Positions 24,723-36,446 of a DNA stretch of 64,000 nt are shown one piece after another. The stretch is from contig NC_068973.1 of the NCBI RefSeq assembly GCF_016808095.1, positions 24,904,077 to 24,968,076 of the forward strand, written 5' to 3'. This DNA is from Vigna angularis (taxonomy: Eukaryota; Streptophyta; Magnoliopsida; Fabales; Fabaceae). The position numbers and the translations under genes were made by a program. The notes under the pieces are model-generated. The model was not told where the DNA came from and searched no databases. It saw nothing but the letters and a program-made list of their open reading frames with translations. Each line of letters starts with the position of its first letter. Position 1 is the first letter of the stretch.

Positions 24723-25634
24723 TTGGAGATTACTATATCTTTGACCAAAGCACTGGAGCAAATTCCTCTTTATGCGAAGCACATGAAGAAATTCCTCACA
24801 AAAAAGAGATATTTAGATGAGGAGACTATTGATGAACAGGGAGATTGCGGTGTTATTTTGGAGAAACCACTTCCTCCAAAAGTGAAAGATCCAAGAAGCT
24901 TTTCTATTCCTTGCATCATTGGGAAGGTGAATATAAGGAAAGCCTTAATTGATTTAGGGTCAAGCATTAATTTGATGCCCTTATCTATGCTCAAAAGAAT
25001 TGGTGATCTTGGATTCAAGCAAACAAAGGTGACTTTGCTTATGGCGGATGGGTCTTCTAAGAAACCCTATGGTGTAGCGGAAGATGTTGTGGTTTGTATA
25101 AAGAAACTTAAATTCCTGGTGGATTTTGTGGTGATGGAGATGGAGGAAGATGAGAAGATCTCAATTATTCTTGGAAGGCCGTTTATGAAAATGAAAAAGG
25201 TAATCATCAATGTGGATGATGGGATTATAGTGCTTCAAGACCAAGAGGACAAGGTGATCTTTAATGTCTTCAAAGCTGAGCAGCAGATTCAAGAGAAGAA
25301 GACTAATCATAAAGCTGCATGTAAGGATGCACCAGTGACTAGCCCTAAAGCTGCCAAGCCGGTCATCAAAGGTAAAAATTGTTTCTTGTCACAAGTTAGG
25401 GAAGAAGAAAAAGATGACAAAGGAAGGATGGTTCATGATGACTTGGTGGATGCACAATTCAAACTTGGCACACCTGTAAGATTCAAGAACAAGTTGTGGG
25501 TTGTGAAAGAATTTAAAGAGAATAAAGTGATAGAGATTGAAGCTTCTTATTCAAGAAGAGCCAAGAAGGTGGACCGAAAGCAATTGATGAGTTGGTGTGG
25601 TGAAAGCAAGAAGAACACCAACATTAAAGATTGA
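24723..25634 (+). CDS. Retropepsin-like aspartic protease region
   Basis: An open frame of 303 codons. It holds the active-site type [14 protein letters not shown] (residues about 76-89), a flap-like LLMADGSSKKPYG, and the ILGRPFMKMKKVIINVDDG block, all as in Athila-like proteases. The start at 24723 is only the first in-frame codon used for the open frame; in the element this is part of a gag-protease fusion, which stops and frameshifts separate from gag at 24632-24720. The C-terminal part (SYSRRAKKVDRKQL) matches the end of the region in the - strand copy. An RT domain would be expected next but is missing: the sequence passes into a GACGTTAAAAGAGCGCTTAC block. Confidence 0.7.
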   Translation: MEITISLTKALEQIPLYAKHMKKFLTKKRYLDEETIDEQGDCGVILEKPLPPKVKDPRSFSIPCIIGKVNIRKALIDLGSSINLMPLSMLKRIGDLGFKQTKVTLLMADGSSKKPYGVAEDVVVCIKKLKFLVDFVVMEMEEDEKISIILGRPFMKMKKVIINVDDGIIVLQDQEDKVIFNVFKAEQQIQEKKTNHKAACKDAPVTSPKAAKPVIKGKNCFLSQVREEEKDDKGRMVHDDLVDAQFKLGTPVRFKNKLWVVKEFKENKVIEIEASYSRRAKKVDRKQLMSWCGESKKNTNIKD

Positions 25635-25659
25635 ACTTGAGCTTTATTGGGTCAAGCTA

Positions 25660-25975
25660 ATGACGTTAAAAGAGCGCTTACTAGGAGGCACCCCAGTGAT
25701 TTAAAAACATTAATTTCTTTGAGTTATTGTTTATTTTGGTGATGTAATTTAAAACTTTGGAACATTGTTTTATTCTTTTATGAGACTGCTATGGCATAGC
25801 ATCTATTGATGGATGCTAGGTGACAGAGTATCTACTGAAGGATACTATGCTTATACACACACCTACTAATGGGTGTTGGTGAGAAAGATATGCGTCTACT
25901 GAAGGATGTTGGAGGATTCATGGGTCAGGCTCGTGACGTTAAACAAGCGCTACCTGGGAGGCAACCCAGTTGTTT
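25660..25975 (+). repeat. Duplicated post-pol block of the Athila-like element
   Basis: The conserved segment (GTCAAGCTAATGACGTTAAA, then AGCGCTTACTAGGAGGC) occurs at 25661-25700 and again at 25921-25970. Between them are short repeats containing CTACTGAAGGAT. In the - strand element the block is single, at about 8130-8165. The function of the block in Athila-like elements is not known to me. Confidence 0.6.
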
Positions 25976-26189
25976 GAATTTATCTTTGTTTTGATTTATT
26001 TCTGTTCTAGTTGCATTATAGGTTCTTAATTGTTGAATGTTTGAGTGGTGTGAGAGATTAAATGCATTGATTGAGTGAGAGTATATGAAGTGAGTGGAAA
26101 AAACATGAAATTCGAAAAATTGAGAGTTGAAGTTGAGTGAATATTGGTTAAGTATGCTTAGGGCAAGCAAGAAAAAAGGAGAGAGTGAA

Positions 26190-26900
26190 CCGCGCACACC
26201 GCTCAGCGCCAGTTTGGGGCGTTGAGCGCGACTTCTACAGATTTGGGTTTTTAGGTTAAAATTGGGCTTAGCGTAAGTTGGCCCATGAGACACTTTCCTT
26301 ACCCTAGGTCTCGCCCTAGCCGCCCCATTCACTCTTCACTCTTTCTAGCCACTTCAAAGCACTCTCCAAAGGTTTTCTCTCCACTTTCTCCATCATCCTC
26401 CTCCACAAACCCTTTCTCCACCCATTTTTCTCCATTTTTTCATCCAAGTTTGGGGTTTGTTGAGAGCACTGCTGTTAGGGTTTGGTCTCCCCAATTTCAT
26501 TTGGCATTCTTCACTTATTGAGTATCTCCAACCAAGTACATGCATTTCACATTCTAGGGCATTTGAAAGTATGATTTTGAATGAATGTTGTGGTCCAAGC
26601 ATGATTCTTGAGGAATTTTTATATCTATGCATGATTTGTTGAAATAATCATTGTTTGGACCGATTAAAATGTTTGATTGATGATTGGAACTGTGAAAAAT
26701 GCATGTGAGTAGTGTTTAAGGCTAGCTAAGGTCATTTTCATGGATGAACTATCTGGCGCTAAGGGCCCTCTAAGAGGCGCTCAGTGCGATTTCTGCAGAA
26801 TTTTCTTTTATGGTTGCTGGTCATTTGTTGCTGTCTGGTTAGATGTTTTTGTTGCAAGTGACGCTGAGGGCCCCTGTTTTGCCCTCAGCGGTGATAAGAA
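26190..26900 (+). promoter_or_regulatory. Internal GC-dyad cluster upstream of the transposon-protein-like ORF
   Basis: Motifs of the GCGCTCAGCGC/GCGTTGAGCGC type occur at about 26197-26232 and again at 26755-26895, ending some 90 bp before the ORF start at 26987. The same motifs are clustered in the LTR at about 29775-29965 upstream of its TATA-like box. No convincing TATA box is seen between this cluster and the ORF, so a promoter role is only a suggestion. Confidence 0.35.
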
Positions 26901-26986
26901 GAGCAATTTGGATTGTTTTTTATGATTTGTATACTAATGCTTGATAATGCTTCTTGTGGTTTTGTGAATTATTTTTTGATGCAAGG

Positions 26987-28216
26987 ATGATTTCTTCGTT
27001 AGGGAAGAGAGTTAAAACCATGGGAAACAAGAGAAAGGAGCTAGAACGTTTCTATTGAAACAAATTCCTTTCTCATAAGCATGAGCGACACTTCCAAATA
27101 GTTCAAGATCGAAGGCTTTTGATGGAGCGGAAAGTGGGGTGGATATGATCCTTGGCCCCGCAATTTGGAGAGGAATTAGAAAGAAGAGGATGGGAGAATG
27201 TAGCTGCTTACCCTACACCAGGAAACATAGCAGTAGTCAAGGAATTTTACACCAATGCAAGGCCATTTGGTAATACTCATACAGAGAAGTACATGAGCTA
27301 TGTGAGAGGAAAGATTATTCGGTATGATCCTGATACTATTAACATGTTTCTGCATACTGAGTGGGCTAGTGAACAGTATCAGTTTGCACTGAGTATGGAG
27401 GAGGGAGCAGATTTTGATGATGTAGACAGGACATTGTGTGTACCTGGAGGACACTTCCAGAGGAACATGAATGATGCGCCCATTCATATTAGGAGATCCC
27501 ATTTAACTCCTTTGGCAAAGTACTGAATGGCATTCACTCATGCCAACATTCAGTCGTGTTCTCATGTGTCTAATATCACTGCTATTAGTGCCATCTTCCT
27601 TTATTGTGTGCTTAAAGGGTTGAATATTAACATTGGGTAGGTCATAGCAAATGAGATTCAGACTTGTGTCAGTTCTGTGAACAACAAAGCACCTCTGGGC
27701 ATCCATCTTTGATCACGCATCTTTGTGAGTTAGCTGGGGTGAATACTTTCACACCGCCAATGGAGCAACCAAGGAAGGAGATTGATTCTTCCTACTATAA
27801 CCAGTATTGCATGCTGGATGAGGCGGCCCAACAAGTGCCACCACCACATCCTCCAAGAGTTCATAGGAGGGGACCACCGTCAGCACATGCGCAGCCTGAG
27901 GATACGCAGCCTTTTCAAATGAGGGACATGTATATGTCCCTGATGGAGTCTAGGATGCAGGCATTGCATAGAGGGCAGGTGGCCACTATAAAGATGATTA
28001 TAAGGTTGTATGATACACTCCCTAGAAAGTAGTGGACGATGGACGAGTTTAACACTATGGTGGGATGGCCAGAGGATTAGGCACAGGCTAGTGGAGCTAG
28101 AGAAGCTAAAGCTTCGGCCATGGAGGATGATGATGAAGATGATGAGTATGAGGATGGTGATGAAGAAGAGGAAGATGATGATGAGGAGGAGGACTCAGAT
28201 GATAGTAGAGGATGAT
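26987..28216 (+). pseudogene. Transposon-protein-like ORF in env position
   Basis: From ATG 26987 one frame runs through FLSHKHERHFQIVQDRRLL, a GWENV..YPTPGNIAVVKEFY block, SYVRGKIIRYDPDTINMFL, MAFTHANIQSCSHVSNITA, and LKGLNINIG. After a frameshift near 27690 come HPSLITHLCELAGVNTF, a helical segment and a strongly acidic end. This pattern is that of the plant family annotated as putative plant transposon protein. Stops: TGA at 27056-27058, 27146-27148 and 27524-27526 and TAG at 27638-27640. It occupies the place where Athila elements carry an env-like ORF. The biochemical role of the family is unknown. Confidence 0.65.
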
Positions 28217-28231
28217 GATAGCATTTACTGA

Positions 28232-29507
28232 TGAATGTTATTTGTAGTAGAACAGGATGTTTCTTATCTTTGTCTTGTGAACTTTATTTTGCTTCTGTTT
28301 TTAGAATAGGTGTTGATGTACTCAGTTTGAGACTTTTATCTGATGTGATGGTTTGATATTGATTTGAATATGATGAGTATTGCTTAATGATGCTTTGATA
28401 TTGATTGATGTTGAGATGTTGCACAAGATGCTGATATACAGGTGGTTGTTCACAAACTATGTGAACAGATGCATGAAGTTATGATTGTGATTATGATGCT
28501 AAGCAGGATGTGTATTTGGTGTATGTGGAACATGGAATTAGCTTATATGTGAGGTTTTGAACTCCAGAGTATTTGTTGTGAATGATTGTTATTGTTTTGA
28601 AAGCATGAATGATTTTGCCCAGGTTTCTATGATTGAACTACTTGCTTGCTTGTGTCATATGATCACGACCATTTTTTATTACCCCTTTTCTTAGCCAATG
28701 TATGATTTTAGCCCAAATGAAAGAGAGCACGAAGTGTTCTACCCTTTTTTAACCTTAAGCCTTAAACAAATCCTATCCTTTGCGAAAATCTTTACCTTGA
28801 GTTAAGTTGAGAATCATGGTGTGTTATTGATAAAGGTTCAAGTTTGGGGTTGATTGGGAGAATTGAAAAAGAAAGTAATGAAAAGCATTGAGCTAAGTAT
28901 TGAGCAAGGATGAAAAAGAGGAAAGAAAAGCTCAATGCAAAAAGGGGAAAGTTGGGAATGAGTGAGATTGGTTTGTCTAAAGAGAGATTGTATTTGAATG
29001 ATAAATTTATGAATGACTCTCTTAACTCAAGGATTTTGTGATCTTGAAAAACCAATTTTTCTTCTTAGCCTAGCCACGTTCCAAGCCATGGAAAAATCCT
29101 TGTGATGATACTTGTCTGTGAGTATGTTTGATTGTGGTAAATGAAAGGCAATTTTGTTCTATGTGACATTGGGATAAGTTGAGTGAATGAGTGACCTCTA
29201 TATACACTTGCGTGATTGAGTGAAACACTTTGTCCGGTGAGGAATAGTTCCATGAATACATGATTACATTTATGCTTAGTTAATTGATCATTCATGAGAA
29301 TAACATCTGTTGGATAATATGTGATTATGTGAACATCAGGATGAGTGATTTTAATCAAGGCATGTGTACATCTTGACTGAATTCTGTTGAATGAGCTTAT
29401 TTGAGTAATTACTTGTCTTGGAAGAAAGTTTTTGAATGTGTTGAACCATTGTAGTGATTGGTGGAAGAATGAGTTATATCTTATTTTCTTGAGGACAAGC
29501 AAAGTTC
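28232..29507 (+). other. Non-coding 3' internal region of the Athila-like element
   Basis: No ORF. It is T-rich and ends in GAGGACAAGCAAAGTTCTAA plus the polypurine tract. A degraded counterpart is seen in the - strand element at 6585-7780. Confidence 0.6.
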
Positions 29508-29521
29508 TAAGTTTGGGGTTG

Positions 29522-30858
29522 TGATAACAGTTGAAATATCGTTATTTTTATACTTAATTTTGATATTAAAAACACCCTTTATGACTTAGAAACTAGCTTG
29601 AAATCATGCTTTTGTTTAAGCTTTAAGAATAAGAGAGTTGAAGGTGGTATTATTGGTTTTTTGCTTGGTTTTCCTTGTTTTGACAGGAATTAAGATGAAT
29701 TAGATGAAGAAGTTGAAGTAGCAAGGAGTTGGAGTCAGGAAAGTTTGGAAAAGTAGCACATAGAAGAATCGCAGATAGCGTTGAGCGTCATTTTGGGGCG
29801 CTGAGCACCAATTTAGAGGTGCAACCATTGTTTCACGCCTGAGCACCACCGCTGAGTGCAAATTTAGAGGTGGAACCACTGTTTCACGCCTGAGCGCCAC
29901 CGCTGAGCGTCATTTTAGTGTCGCAGCGACCGTTGAGCGCCCTTTTGGGGCGCTGAGCGCGGACGATGTGGGCTTGGACCTGTTTTATGTTATTTTTATG
30001 AACTATTTAAGGTTTTGGACAACCTAGGGTTCATATCTTTGGATAGAAAGAGGCGCAAAGACACTCATTTCATCCCTCGGAGGCGGATTTTGGATCCGGA
30101 AGCTCCGATCTTCAACTTTTAGGATTTTATCCTTCATTCTTTTCCATATTTTCATCTAGTTTGACTATGTCTATGGTGAACTAAACCTCCATTGTTGTTG
30201 GGAAAATAATGTAATCCTTTGAAACTCTCATGTATTGAATTGATTTATAAATGCTTTACTTTATTAATTGTTAGGGTTTTTCCTCTATGCTCTATGCATG
30301 CTTTGTTTAACTCATTCAATTGCATGATTATTGATGTTGTCGATATGGAAACATATGGGGAAATCTAGAACTGAGGAAATTCTCCCAAAAGCAATATTAC
30401 CTAGAGATAGGTATAGGAAGGTTGATTACCTTTAAGCTTCTATGCGAATGTAATGCATAATTAATTGTTGGGGATACAAGACATTGTGATCTAGTAATTA
30501 AGAGTAGGCTTTCTTCAATGAGACATCGGGTTTAAGGTAAATTAGAAAGTGGCATTAACATTAATGAATAAGATGAATTCATAAATACATGAGAGTGGAT
30601 AGGATAAGTTGGAAACCCCAACTACATAATCATTCCATATTTTATACACCAATCACCTGTGCATTCTTCAAGTCAATTGATCAACACTTGCATTCATATT
30701 TATTTTCTGCATTATAAGCATTATGATCTTGTTTAAGGGTCTTAATTAATCAAGAACCCACATGAATGTCTAGGCCGTGACTCTCTTGTGAAACGATACT
30801 TGGTCTTACCATTTATTATTACTCGATATGATTCGGTACACTTGTTGGAGTGTTAACA
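29522..30858 (+). repeat. 3' LTR of the + Athila-like element
   Basis: TGATAACAGTTG...GTGTTAACA, 1337 bp. GC-rich dyads of the CGCTGAGCGC type lie at about 29775-29965, followed by a CTATTTAAGG TATA-like box at about 30003. It serves as the reference for the two fold-back LTR fragments in the window. Confidence 0.85.
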
Positions 30859-31089
30859 CAGCCATCGAGACCGGAGAGACCTACGGTGGTATCCCCGACC
30901 TTGTGCATGGTGGCGCCACCGTACTTAACAACCACGTAAATGGCATGGTGGTGGAGGCGAGGAAAGGGAAATAAGGGTTATTGGAGGGTGTGGTCAATGA
31001 GTTTTGGAGTCTGGTTGTGAATGGGGAAGAGGGGGAAAATATTTGTTAGGGTTTTCTTTAGTATTACGTTTTTGCAACCACATTATTTT
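30859..31089. other. Unassigned 230-bp spacer
   Basis: It lies between the Athila-like 3' LTR and the start of the split solo LTR. On the - strand it reads as a CT-rich, leader-like sequence. It has no open frame of note and no match elsewhere in the window that I can see. Confidence 0.4.
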
Positions 31090-31396
31090 TGTTGAGATTG
31101 TTGATAGGGAGAGCACTAGTTTAGCTAAACCTACAATCTCAAAGCTTCTGGTTTTTGATGATGACAACACATAATTAATAACACATGTGTTGGTAAATGT
31201 GTTACATGTTCATACCTTTCATGTTTATGATTATTTGAGAACATGTTTGTGTTGATTCTGTCATTGTTGCAATTCATTGTGTTTTACATGAGATCTTATT
31301 TGTGAATGCATGACATATGTTTTACAAAAGGAACACCACATGCACTTTTGTTGAACTTATAATATGTGTCAAAACAACAGTTTTAAGTAGACTTCA

Positions 31397-32263
31397 TGAT
31401 GGACGAACGCCCGAGGAAAGACCGAAGACGTGACGCGGACTCCTCGAAGCTTCCTCCAGAGAGTGAAGACGCAGCGGAATGGAAACGAATTTCTAGATTG
31501 AGATCAGACTCGAAGGAAACTGAGAGAATCGAAATCGATTGCAGAAAACCCTAAAACCATGAACGAACCCTAGAAAAGAGGGAAAACTCAAAATGAACCG
31601 ATTAATCGGTTCAAACTCAAGATTGAACGGTAGGAAAGCTAGATTGTTCGGTGGAAAGTGGATTAAACGGTAGAAAGGGGAAAATAATCGGTGAAATTGA
31701 AAGGCAAAGTGAGAATGATGAAGGAACCCTAGCAGATGATGTTGTCAGGGAACGAGCAAAGCTAAAATAGAAGGAAGAAATATGATTCTGTGAGGAGAAA
31801 TGTGACTTACAGTGAGGAGCTTGAGAGCGAGAATGAAGGATGTGGTTTCTGAGATGTGGAATTGTGAAACCAAATGATAGGAGAAGGAGGGTGACGCGTG
31901 CTCAAGGCTGAACACGTGGCTAAGGAGCGCTGATGCAAGGAAGCTGGAGACGTACTGGCAGCTGTCGTGTGCCAGATGTAGCAGTGGAGGAGAGGTAGCG
32001 TGGAGGAGAGGCAGCACCGTGGAAAATGGAATATGAAAGTGAGAAAGGTGCTTGGAAGGTGGCTAGAGGGAGTCCTTGGACTCTCTAGCCTTGACTCTCA
32101 AAAGAGAATTGTTTCTGGTTTCAGAAAACTCAATTCTCATTAATTTCCAAAAGTGCTAATACAATAGAGGAGCTGGGTATTTATAGTAACCCATGCTCCT
32201 TAAAAGCTAAGCTAGGAAAAGTAAAAATACAAAAGGAGGACTACGTCAAGGAGGATTCCATCA
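31397..32263 (-). repeat. Left (3') LTR of the gag-only element
   Basis: 867 bp. It contains an 18-bp perfect palindrome centred on GATTAATC (31593-31612 region) and five CGGT half-sites at 31607, 31628, 31649, 31668 and 31689, spaced 21, 21, 19 and 21 bp. In transcription direction a CTATAAATACCC TATA box lies at about 32176-32187. Confidence 0.92.
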
Positions 32264-32363
32264 TGCCCTCCCTCTTAAGAAAAGATTAGTCCTCAAATCT
32301 GACAATGGCCTTATGAAAAAAACTCCACACAATCTTTGGGAGCATGGCCATCTTGGAGTGGCC

Positions 32364-33379
32364 TTATTGTTTTAGATCTAGTTTTCTTCCTCCTGGATCA
32401 AACACGAATCTGCAATACACATCAAATATATCTTCGGTTAATATCAATCCAAGAAAGAATTTTTCTTTAAAAACAAGAGAATAAGAACTTCTAATGCTTT
32501 GATTAGTAATCTTTGAAAATTTTAGAAGTCCAAATTCAATTTTATCTTGAGTTAATTGTTTTCTTAAAGACAACAATAACTCAAGATTTGAATTGTCATA
32601 TTTTGAAAATGTTTTCATGACAATTGGTTTGAAAGAAAAGTCAAAAATTGAAAAGTAATCAATTATTGGAAAAGAAGTAATGATTTGGAAACCTTCCCTT
32701 TTAGGTTCCCCAGTCTTTGAAAGAATAGGATTTGTCATCAGTAACAATTTCTCCTTTTCTTTCTTCTCTCTTTCTTGCCTTTCTCTCTTTTCTTCTTTTC
32801 TCTCTTCTTCTCTTCTTAATTCCTCTCTTCTTCTCTCTTCTCTTTTCTCTATTTGTTCTCTCTCTCTCTCTTCTCTTCTTCTTTCCTTTCTTCCTTTTCT
32901 TTTCTCTCAATCTCTCTTTCTCTTTTCTTATCCTTGATCTCCTTAAGTCTTGCCCCAAATTCTAATTCTCTACGAAGAAACCCATGATCATTTAAACTCT
33001 CAAGAAATAATTTTCCATCATTAATGCAATCCCTAATTAGTTCTAGGTTTCTTTTAATGCTTGAAGGCACAAACTTTCTTCTCATGCAAGCTTTTAAATC
33101 ATGCCAATCACGTATGGAGGACTTTCTACATTTCCTAACATGATATTGTCTTTCATTTCACCACTTTCTTGCATGCTCTTCTAACTTAGAGAGATATATA
33201 CTAAGAACATAATATTCACTCTCTTCACAAAACCAAGGATTTATTTTATCAATTTCTTTTTCCCAAGCTAGGTATGTTAATGCACCTATGTCTTTACCAA
33301 AGGATGGAAGATTCCTAGCTTGTTTAAACATTTCATCAACTTTATCTAACCTAGAAGACCTATATGAACCATAAGACAT
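32364..33379 (-). pseudogene. gag of the gag-only element, broken
   Basis: ATG at 33379 (MSYGSYRSSR), aligned with the paralog start at 3511. Capsid motifs are GKDIGALTYLAW, then ERQYHV and MRRKFVP. A TGA at 33158-33160 replaces the second Trp of the paralog's WW pair. The K/E/R-rich charged segment follows (homopurine on -, about 32930-32757), with frame breaks, then the C-terminal frame 32747-32364 ending in DVYCRFVFDPGG. It would be the only protein of the element. Confidence 0.78.
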
Positions 33380-33499
33380 CTTTGTTTTTAAAAGTTTTCT
33401 TAATCTAAAGGGTTCAAAACTTTCACTTAGACAAGTCCCAAGTAAGAGAGGTGAGCTAAAGAGCTGCTTAAGTACCAAGTCTTGCCTTGCCAGAAATGT

Positions 33500-36446
33500 C
33501 TTAGGCTACTAACTAATTACCCCTTAAACTAAAATCACCTTTAGAAACAAAGTACACAACTCAAACAATCACAAACAATTAATCACAATTAAAAGACTAA
33601 ACTCTCGGACTCTAATGTGATAAGGCTTAGAGTTGAATCCCTTTTAGCCTAAATCACCCTTAAACGTGAAACACAAAATCAAACAAGCAAAACACTTAAG
33701 AAACCAGCGGACTCTAATGACCCCTACGAGAAACACAAATCAAATCACATAGTCATCTATCTACCTATGCTAAATTTAAAGCAAGTAAAGTTGCCAAGAG
33801 TTTGAAAGAGCACCAAGGACTCTTCGAAAGCACTTGGACTTTATAAAAGGCCCTTTTACAAAACAAAAGCTAAAGCTAACAGTAGGCTAACACAAGCCTA
33901 TTACAAACAAATTGAAGAAAAAAAATTACAAAAGCAACAATCCTATGCTATGGTCCTGTTCATCCTAGTCCACTTCATTCAGCTTTGTTGCTCAACTTTG
34001 CTGCTTCTGGAATCAATTGTCTTGAATTTTCCAGGCCAGTTCAATCCTACAAAAGTAAATGCACAGAGCTGCAATCAAAATTTCCTTAGCTAGAACAAAT
34101 TGCACAATGAAAACACATAACAGTAAGAACTTCCCTTTTATTATCTGGCCTTCACGTGTGCACTTGTTGATCCTGGCAACTAATAGAATTGCTTTTGCTC
34201 TCAAATTGCAAGACGCTGCACTAGCTATATATATTTATCATCAACTGAAATCTTCAGTTCAGATGGCTGCTACTGGTTGCTCAAGCTATACTCCTACTCA
34301 TTCTAAACTAATCTCAACTTCTATTGGACACCCTACACTGGTTCATTTCTGCATAGGTTCATTTCTGCATACAAATTCAAACCCAAATCCAGCAAATACA
34401 AATAGGAATGGACATTAACCAGATGCAATGTGTGTAATTCAAAGCTGAACTAAACTGATTTAAGCAACCATTCAATTCTAATTTAAAATCTGATAAATCC
34501 AATGGGTAAAAATAATGATGTGCTTAATTCAACCAGGAAGTCAAAATTGGAAATTAAGTGCTTTAGTCACTTCTTAAACAAATGGAATGATGCTTTGGCA
34601 GTTAAAACAAGTTCATGCACAAGCCTAATTACTCCAAGCAAATCAATTCATGCATAAATCAGTCCATGAACAACTAACTAGGTGGCATGCAAGGGTATGC
34701 AATCAATCAATTTGAACAAAACTGAATTCTGCATGTGATTAATACCAGGAAAATATTTTCTATATGCATTTGGAAAAATGATCTCAACAAAGAAAGAGTG
34801 ATGGTGCTAATAAGGACTCAACAGATTTCAACAATTGTAAGCAAACCATGAAATCAGTAATCATATTCAGACATATAATATCTCAATGATTTCAGCAAAC
34901 AGTTTATAAGCCAAAATGAATGCAATGTCAGTTTAAGCAAATCACAACTGCTCCAATCTAATTGATCCAATTTCTTTTCCTGCACAATGAACAATCACAA
35001 AACAGTTAGATTAACAATGAATTCTCTATTTCAAAGTGCCAAGGAATTAGGCCAAGTCAGCCTCACTAAACTCACTACACTCAGGCTTCTCTTTTGAAAT
35101 TTAAAGCACATAAATGAAAAGGTTTGGAAGGAAGATTCTCCCTTGGCAATACAAAGCTGGAAAGTCTTTCAGACCACCACCACCTAAGATGCTACCAAGC
35201 ACACAAACCTTCTTTCAAATTCCAGAAACCAGAGTGTAAAAACTTCTCATTTCAGGAAAAGGCTAGGCTAAACAGAGTAATGGACAATACAAGACAACCA
35301 CCAAGAATGTAAGCACCAGATAATGAAACTGACAACACAGCAGAGAAACTGACTCAAGATCAGATTATGAAAGCAAACAAAAGCTCAATTACAGAATAGC
35401 AGATCAGAGTTTACACGTGCACTGAGACAAAACCAGAACATTCAACAATGACAAGCAAGAAACAAAGCTTTTGATCAAAGTGAGCACTCAAACTGAACCT
35501 ATGATTGGCACTAGAACAGATTCATAAAACAAGAAACAGAAACAAGGTGCAATATCATCAAAATTTTAAGCTCAAAGCAATTGAGTGAAACTGTTTGATG
35601 AAATGCTAATAGAGAACAACAGTTTTCTGGTGCATCAGATTTCAGAAAAGTTAATTGCACTGGTCTTTCAGCTTTTTATAACTATGTAAATGTTTCTTTT
35701 GTCAATTTTTTTTTATATGAAAACAGAACGACCAAGCTTTTGCTGCAATGACAACTCAATTTCACATGCACCAATCATAGATTTCAGAAAAGGCAACCAA
35801 CTAGCAACTTGTCAATGAAAAATGCCAAAAATTTGGTGGTTTAAAGAGTGAAAATGCTTAGGGCAACTATAACTCGTGGTTTCTTTGCATCATCAGTTTC
35901 AAACAACTAAAACAAACTTGTTTGTAAAGCAAATAGGTGTAGAAACACACTATCTCAAAATTTGATTTAGTCAGCCCCAAATTACTCAAATTAAGCAACT
36001 TAACCACTCAAATTTTGACTCAATGAAATCAAATAGCTTTTGATCAGCTAACTAAACTCAAAAACAAAATTTAAAGTTTGAAAAACACACTATGAAATTG
36101 ATGTAAGATGTCTAGCAAGGATCTATATGCTAAACCAGATTCAAAACACAAAGAAAATAGACTCAAGCAAAGTAATGCAGATCGGCCAACTGCTGCAACA
36201 AGGTTAAACTGTGTTCACAAGTGCTACTAATCTAGGCTATGCCTTTCATTGATCTTTGCAGTATGCACTTGCTTTTTAACAGCAGCTCAAAATCCAGAAA
36301 TGAATTTAGCAAAAGAATCTGGACTAAAACATTTTTCAACTTTAAAGAATCAATTGGACTGGCCAATGGATATCTATCAACCAGCTCATTCATTTAAATG
36401 TTTCATTGCTTTTGCGGTGTGATAGAGTTTATACCAAGGCTCAAAT
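33500..36446 (-). other. Long non-coding leader of the gag-only element
   Basis: Between gag and the nested Copia element there is no sustained ORF. The segment is alignable with 405-3440 of the + strand relative, so it is conserved in two copies without coding. It continues at 45078-45702 beyond the nested element. Confidence 0.6.

Larger units (their letters stand above)
21230..30858 (+). mobile_element. Athila-like Ty3 element, non-autonomous, + strand
   Basis: The 5' LTR remnant (21230-22937, split by a solo LTR) is followed by a degenerate Asp-type primer site (22942 onward, TGGAGTCGTTGTTGGAGA). Then come gag (23138-24631), aspartic protease (24723-25634), a long linker, a transposon-protein-like ORF (26987-28216), a polypurine tract (TTTGGGGTTG at 29511-29521) and a 3' LTR (29522-30858). 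No RT, RNase H or integrase is present. The plan equals that of the 5340-12372 element, so these are two members of a pol-less family. No TSD is seen, because the 5' end is rearranged. Confidence 0.8.

Noticed and set aside
31745..32017. 90-residue - strand frame, repeated at 46051-46323
   Set aside because: Lies inside both LTRs of the gag-only element; no domain, explained by LTR identity.
34059..34418. 119-residue + strand frame in the gag-only leader
   Set aside because: Antisense to the element, not kept open in the + strand relative, no recognisable motif.
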